From Dehalococcoidia bacterium UBA1141 (GTDB lineage: Bacteria; Chloroflexota; Dehalococcoidia; Lucifugimonadales; UBA3495), in NCBI GenBank assembly GCA_002311385.1, contig DCAE01000035.1, positions 1-5,519 on the forward strand: DNA of 5,519 nucleotides, in the 5' to 3' direction. Below the pieces are notes generated by a model. The model was given only the letters and a program-made list of their open reading frames with translations. It searched no databases and had not been told where the DNA came from. Each line of letters opens with the position of its first letter. The stretch's first letter is position 1. Below, one piece after another: positions 4,973-5,519 of this stretch. The translations under genes were made by a program, and so were the position numbers.

Positions 4973-5519
4973 TTACCCGGATACTCCTAGCGCCTTTCGT
5001 ACCGCTTGTCCGATGGGTACAAGGGGGTTTTCCTCGGCTGTTGACGCTCGGAACATACGGTTGTGGGTAATGGCCACCGACAAGTGGGCGTCCGGATCCG
5101 CCCAGCCAATGGCTCCACCGGCGCCTGGATGCCCAAAAGTACGCGGGTTCAAACCGGCCGCAGCCATGGATAATGGCGGAGCCGCATCGCCAATACTAGC
5201 GGCAACATGGAACCCGCCGATGCTGCCGTTGTGGGGAACACCTTGCACATAGTCGTAGTCGCAAGGAGGCCGAGGTACATTGAACAAGCGGACCCGCTCT
5301 TCCGACAGGAGCCGCACGCCGTCCAGCTCTCCGCCCTGGGCCAGCATGGCGAAAAACCTGCCTGCGCTGCGGGCGTTCATAATGCCGCCGGCTCCGGGAA
5401 TACAAGCCCGGCGGACGTCAGGACGTCCAAACACCTCTTGAGTTGTTCCCACTTGAGACGGAATCGCCAACGGGCTGAGTGCTTCCGGGGCCATCCCAGG
5501 GGCGCCAGGAGGGAGCGGT
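4973..5519 (-). CDS. Beta-lactamase-family serine hydrolase, EstB-like (5' partial)
   Basis: Reading leftwards from the right edge, 181 residues stay open to TAA (complement of 4973-4975). The ATG at 5494 is only an internal Met, as the frame continues upstream of it. The fold is the penicillin-binding/class C beta-lactamase-like family. PGAGGIMNARSAGRFFAML and GGELDGVRLLSEERV form the helical region before the final strands, and FGHPGAGGAIGWADPD supplies the H-x-G motif that replaces KTG in esterase-like members, followed by LSVAITHNRM. The catalytic SxxK and the Tyr motif would lie outside the window. Such proteins are esterases, peptidases or amide hydrolases far more often than antibiotic-resistance enzymes, so the name beta-lactamase should be taken as a fold, not a function. 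The visible part is undamaged. It is convergent with the relics to its left. Confidence 0.9.
   Translation of the reverse strand, partial: PLPPGAPGMAPEALSPLAIPSQVGTTQEVFGRPDVRRACIPGAGGIMNARSAGRFFAMLAQGGELDGVRLLSEERVRLFNVPRPPCDYDYVQGVPHNGSIGGFHVAASIGDAAPPLSMAAAGLNPRTFGHPGAGGAIGWADPDAHLSVAITHNRMFRASTAEENPLVPIGQAVRKALGVSG

Noticed and set aside
1..5519. CRISPR array, insertion sequence, transposase or toxin-antitoxin pair
   Set aside because: There are no regularly spaced repeats, no terminal inverted repeats with a transposase, and no paired small genes. The only exact long repeat is the two-copy 41-bp element.

Overview
The window looks like bacterial chromosome. The protein flavour (a Tex protein, an SMP-30 lactonase, a D-2-hydroxyacid dehydrogenase, a CocE-type hydrolase relic, an EstB-like serine hydrolase, and the 'GDREK ... 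LLDESLAIS' tail of a TPR/regulator family) suggests a Chloroflexota bacterium of the SAR202/Dehalococcoidia kind. That placement rests on remembered protein style, not on a marker gene, and should be held loosely.

Layout, left to right. 1-1398 (+) is the C-terminal two thirds of the RNA-binding transcription accessory protein Tex, entering from the left edge. 1399-1536 (+) is the orphan C-terminus of a TPR-type protein, in frame with tex and starting directly after its stop. 1652-2563 (+) is an intact SMP-30/gluconolactonase-family gene. 2581-2679 (+) is a second scrap of the same TPR-type family. 2706-3698 (+) is an intact D-2-hydroxyacid dehydrogenase. 3698-3738 is a perfect 41-bp copy of an internal piece of that dehydrogenase gene, welded to the orphan, frameshifted C-terminus of a CocE/X-Pro dipeptidyl-peptidase-type hydrolase (3739-4013). 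4088-4585 (+) is a Nudix hydrolase cut by an in-frame amber codon at 4400-4402. 4586-4972 has no intact gene: it holds a probable SRPBCC C-terminal relic on + and a very doubtful 6-phosphogluconate-dehydrogenase-like relic on -. 4973-5519 (-) is the C-terminal part of a beta-lactamase-family serine hydrolase that leaves through the right edge.

The two intact genes form a plausible sugar-acid pair: a lactonase that would open an aldonolactone, and a dehydrogenase that would interconvert 2-keto and 2-hydroxy acids. Each has its own ribosome binding site; a gene relic lies between them, so tight operon coupling is not shown. The most striking property is decay. At least four gene scraps, all of them 3' ends or near-3' ends, lie between live genes, along with an exact short duplication and a nonsense codon. 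This reads as a rearrangement-prone, degrading accessory segment beside a conserved gene. I see no CRISPR array, insertion sequence, RNA gene or undescribed multi-gene system.
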